From NCBI GenBank assembly GCA_001599715.1, contig BCHU01000007.1, forward strand, positions 997,586 to 1,061,585: a stretch of 64,000 bases of DNA, in the 5' to 3' direction. Positions 61,901 through 64,000 of the stretch are shown here, piece by piece. Position 1 is the first letter of the stretch. The number at the start of each line of letters is the position of its first letter. The stretch is from Phaeotremella fagi (Eukaryota > Basidiomycota > Tremellomycetes > Tremellales > Phaeotremellaceae). Under the pieces are notes generated by a model. That model was not told the origin of the DNA. It saw only the letters and a program-made list of their open reading frames with translations, and searched no databases. A program made the position numbers and the translations under genes.

Positions 61901-62081
61901 ACATCCAAGAAGAAGCCTGTAGAGGTCGACTGACAGTTCTAACAGGTGTCGTCTTCTCATCTTCCATATCAAAAGCGTTTAATTCAGCCTCATCAGCCGC
62001 TTCAGCTTCATCTACCATAGCTTCGAATTCGGCATCGTGCTCTGGATTATCGGACATTGAGCTATTGGCTGATTGAACCAT
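58987..62081 (-). CDS. Nucleotide-sugar/TPT-type transporter fused to DUF273-like glycosyltransferase
   Basis: One gene by continuous in-frame splicing. From 62081: acidic N-terminus MVQSANSSMSDNPEHDAEFE, then SSWMFVVAW (the VVAW part from an 11-nt microexon at 61835-61845), LVTGSAHLLLNRYIHKTLDYDF, PIFLGFFQSAC, QIAGTRILRLS, RPEWLRTIAPLGGLFALSSILSSYGTTHLSIGTIQLLK, LYGALAVVTIGLVISAGSEF, SLPFNEGLAPLAQFPNIGIVVIIFSGIIAFG, SLASVLRDVL and GYGIATVGLILTLGLTGSFGSG: the ten-helix TPT/NST plan. A basic loop (RDSNSKRNR) and a further helix TIGVTVIGVVLFFSLLGLRSS follow, then, across a 40-nt intron with matching phase, VPGFEGMSPAWTAKYP and the glycosyltransferase-like domain: RHRTVAKYLRFYQWVIVTDSD (DxD-like), NWIDDSVDMVLTDRENGEICGCGYMVKNS, DNGDLIEMVHAG, ending EARNLVDESNNETKRSITISA. 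No UTR or promoter-like gap separates the halves. The basic loop before the last helix suggests the C-terminal domain is in the lumen (inference). Confidence 0.82.
61835..61845 (-). other. 11-nt microexon in the transporter-glycosyltransferase gene
   Basis: TTGTTGCATGG flanked by CTAG acceptor and GTATGT donor. It supplies VVAW and is required to keep the frame between SSWMF and LVTGSAHLLLN. Confidence 0.65.
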
Positions 62082-62648
62082 TGCCGGTTAGTTGTTATAT
62101 TATTGTTGAATGTATGCGTTGAATGATCGTGGTGTAAAGAAGGATGGGTGGATTCTTCAAAGACGTGTCTTTGGAAGTTAAATGATTGATTGATGTGTTT
62201 AAAGTCTAGTTTCCCATAGATATGAGACTGGTCGGGAGATTCTAAGACGAGGAGTGATAAGGAGATTGTTGATAGGAATATATTTTTAACAGAGTTGAAT
62301 AAGTTACAAGGGAATTTAAAGATGATCTTCCGTCCTTGTTAAGAAGATATCTTTAAGGTGAAGGGTGAGGTTACCAAAGTAAAGGAGTAAGTAGAGTCAA
62401 GTGAAATTCCAGCCCAGAGATCCTACTCACTATCCTATAAATGTGCCTTAGTCTCCTTTGCGCCCTACGAGTACTCAACTGCGCCCTAGGGAACGCCACA
62501 TGGGATTCCAAGCAAGCATATAAAGTCAAAGTCACGTGTTTGTATATTCCCACGGTGTCTTCTTTTAGTTCCTCCACCTATAATCGTTGAATTTGAATTC
62601 CATTTGGTTTAATTTTCTTTCATAAATCGTTAAACTGGATCATTCAAA
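62082..62648. other. Divergent promoter between the fusion gene and MGR2
   Basis: About 570 bp with no supported gene. TCACGTG lies at 62533-62539 about 110 bp before MGR2. An ATATATTTTT block is at about 62278. Confidence 0.5.
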
Positions 62649-63262
62649 ATGCCTCCTCCTCCTCAAACAACCGCAGGTGGTTCAACTTTAGACAAAAGTA
62701 TGTAATTCTGACTGATATCGACTGACTCTTCTCAGTGAAAATGGGCGCCATGATGGGAAGTAAGTCACCAATTTTGATTGAGTTATTTTTCGCGAATGTT
62801 GGTTGATTAACCCACCCCTAGCCGGTGTAGGACTAACCATCGGTTTCATTTTTGGTGGTTTCTCAATTCTCCGGTGAGTTGATTATGGACCAGATCTACA
62901 ACTATCCCGTGCTCTTTGTTATCTAATCTAATCTGATTTTGACCTAATCTAATCCAAAACATGTCAGTGCTGGACCCGGACCTCGTGGAGTCGTCGCTAC
63001 CCTATCTCAATACATGTTATCATCAGCAGCAACATTTGGATTTTTCATGAGTATAGGATCGGTGCGTAACTAGCTGCAGTCTGCAAATATTCGATACGCT
63101 AACCACGGTTCCTATCTTTAGGTTATTCGAACTGAATCTCCGTTTCCACATCAAATAACTCCTGCAACAATTTCAGCTTTATCACCTTATCAACAAGCTA
63201 TTTTCAGACGGAAGAGGGAAGTCGAGATCATGGAAGGTAACGGTCGGGTTTACAGATCTTGA
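62649..63262 (+). CDS. MGR2: TIM23 complex subunit Mgr2 (ROMO1 homolog)
   Basis: Small inner mitochondrial membrane protein of the TIM23 translocase that controls lateral protein release; human ROMO1 homolog. Five short exons: [16 protein letters not shown], a micro-sized exon [12 protein letters not shown] segment (about 62735-62759), [49 protein letters not shown] and [46 protein letters not shown]. The two Gly-rich membrane helices with GxxxG spacing and [20 protein letters not shown] are diagnostic. The C-terminal part after the second helix is longer than in yeast ROMO1-type proteins of 79 residues, as in Mgr2. Confidence 0.93.
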
Positions 63263-64000
63263 AGTCGGAGATGATGATATAATAATGATTTGACGATGAT
63301 CGCTTTCAAGGGAGGCATTACCAACTCTCTCCACTAATATATTTGGTTCAGATTTTCGTCCGCTATACAATTAATCGTCTATTTGAACTGAAAACATATT
63401 AAGTCCCTATAAGCTCGTAACGAAATTGGAACAAAAATCAAGTTCACTGAAATTTTCTCATCGAAGGATCACTGGAGCAGTCAAACCCTTTCTCTCCTCT
63501 GGAGATCATTGAGGACTACATGCGGATCATCTTTTTAGCTGATCTCCCCCTCTTCCCAATTACTCAACCTAAGTCGCATTGAATCCTGGAAGGTTTCAGT
63601 CCTCTTATTGTCTAGTCTATACGACTTCAGGAATTGAGATAAATCCTAAGTCGAAGTCATTTAGTCGAGAATGGTCCAATCTTCTATCGTTTCATCTTCT
63701 CTGGTGCACTTCAATACACTCCTTCAATTCGTCCATACTGTACATGGCAAACACCATTCTCTCAAGATCAGCATGTCCAATCCTGACACGGTCGATGTTG
63801 TTGAGAGTATCTCACTAATCGCAGTTGTGACACAAACGTCTGGTAGCATTCATTCTTGACTGCAGGTCAATTCTGAACACTTGAACCATAAGAGCACCTC
63901 TTATAATCACAGCCACACACATTCACATTTGGTGTTTGAAGATCATGATGAAAGTGAAAACCAGGCCTCTGTAGGAGTGAGGTGGGATCAGTAATTAATT
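63263..64000. other. Intergenic, nothing recognised
   Basis: About 740 bp after MGR2 to the window edge. Open frames at about 63579-63859 show no homology-like features. The region may be the promoter or 3' end of a gene outside the window. Confidence 0.4.

Overview
Eukaryotic, gene-dense nuclear DNA, almost certainly from a basidiomycete yeast of the Tremellales (Kwoniella or Cryptococcus-like). The evidence is many GT-AG introns of about 45-70 nt in nearly every gene, genes only 150-700 bp apart on both strands, TTAGGG-type repeat units, and a conserved core of fungal genes (TRM44, ERO1, MET10, ARH1, STE23/insulinase, NDUFS8, frataxin, MGR2). No transposon, rRNA or CRISPR-like array was seen. 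Genus is inference. Exon boundaries were worked out by eye from splice signals and reading frame.

Layout. 1-4479: three F-box-like paralogs, one with a 25-residue polyglutamine tract. 4775-6824: tRNA methyltransferase TRM44. 6962-9052: ER oxidoreductin ERO1. 9364-12465: sulfite reductase flavoprotein subunit MET10. 13201-14425: RTA1-like membrane protein. 14707-17054: a divergent pair of NAD(P)-binding proteins (SDR and NmrA-like). 17659-18563: unknown serine-rich protein. 18868-21452: Gbp2-like SR/RRM protein with a telomere-like repeat in a long intron. 21664-24451: Hpc2/ubinuclein histone-chaperone subunit. 24680-26224: cysteine-rich membrane protein. 26313-34466: mitochondrial block with ARH1, an NTF2-like protein, an insulin-degrading-enzyme-type protease and complex I subunit NDUFS8. 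34996-35086: intron-containing tRNA-Thr.

35525-39521: poorly conserved lineage-specific genes (a GPI-type surface protein, a tandem pair of an unknown family, a small unknown protein). 39831-41877: Tvp38/TMEM64 (VTT) membrane protein. 42787-45490: unknown protein and a C2H2 zinc-finger protein. 45893-46631: frataxin. 46922-54702: small secretory, zinc-finger (ZNF830-like), coiled-coil and ER membrane proteins, several unknown. 54979-55658: TXNDC17-like thioredoxin. 55933-58436: membrane-anchored aldehyde dehydrogenase (Msc7-like). 58987-62081: one gene joining a nucleotide-sugar/TPT-type transporter to a DUF273-like glycosyltransferase. 62649-63262: TIM23 subunit MGR2.

Themes. Two proteins of mitochondrial Fe-S cluster assembly (adrenodoxin reductase and frataxin) lie with an Fe-S complex I subunit, a TIM23 subunit and sulfite reductase; this may be chance. 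The most unusual items are the transporter-glycosyltransferase fusion and the UUAGGG-containing intron in a gene of the Gbp2 family, whose yeast namesake binds G-rich telomeric DNA.
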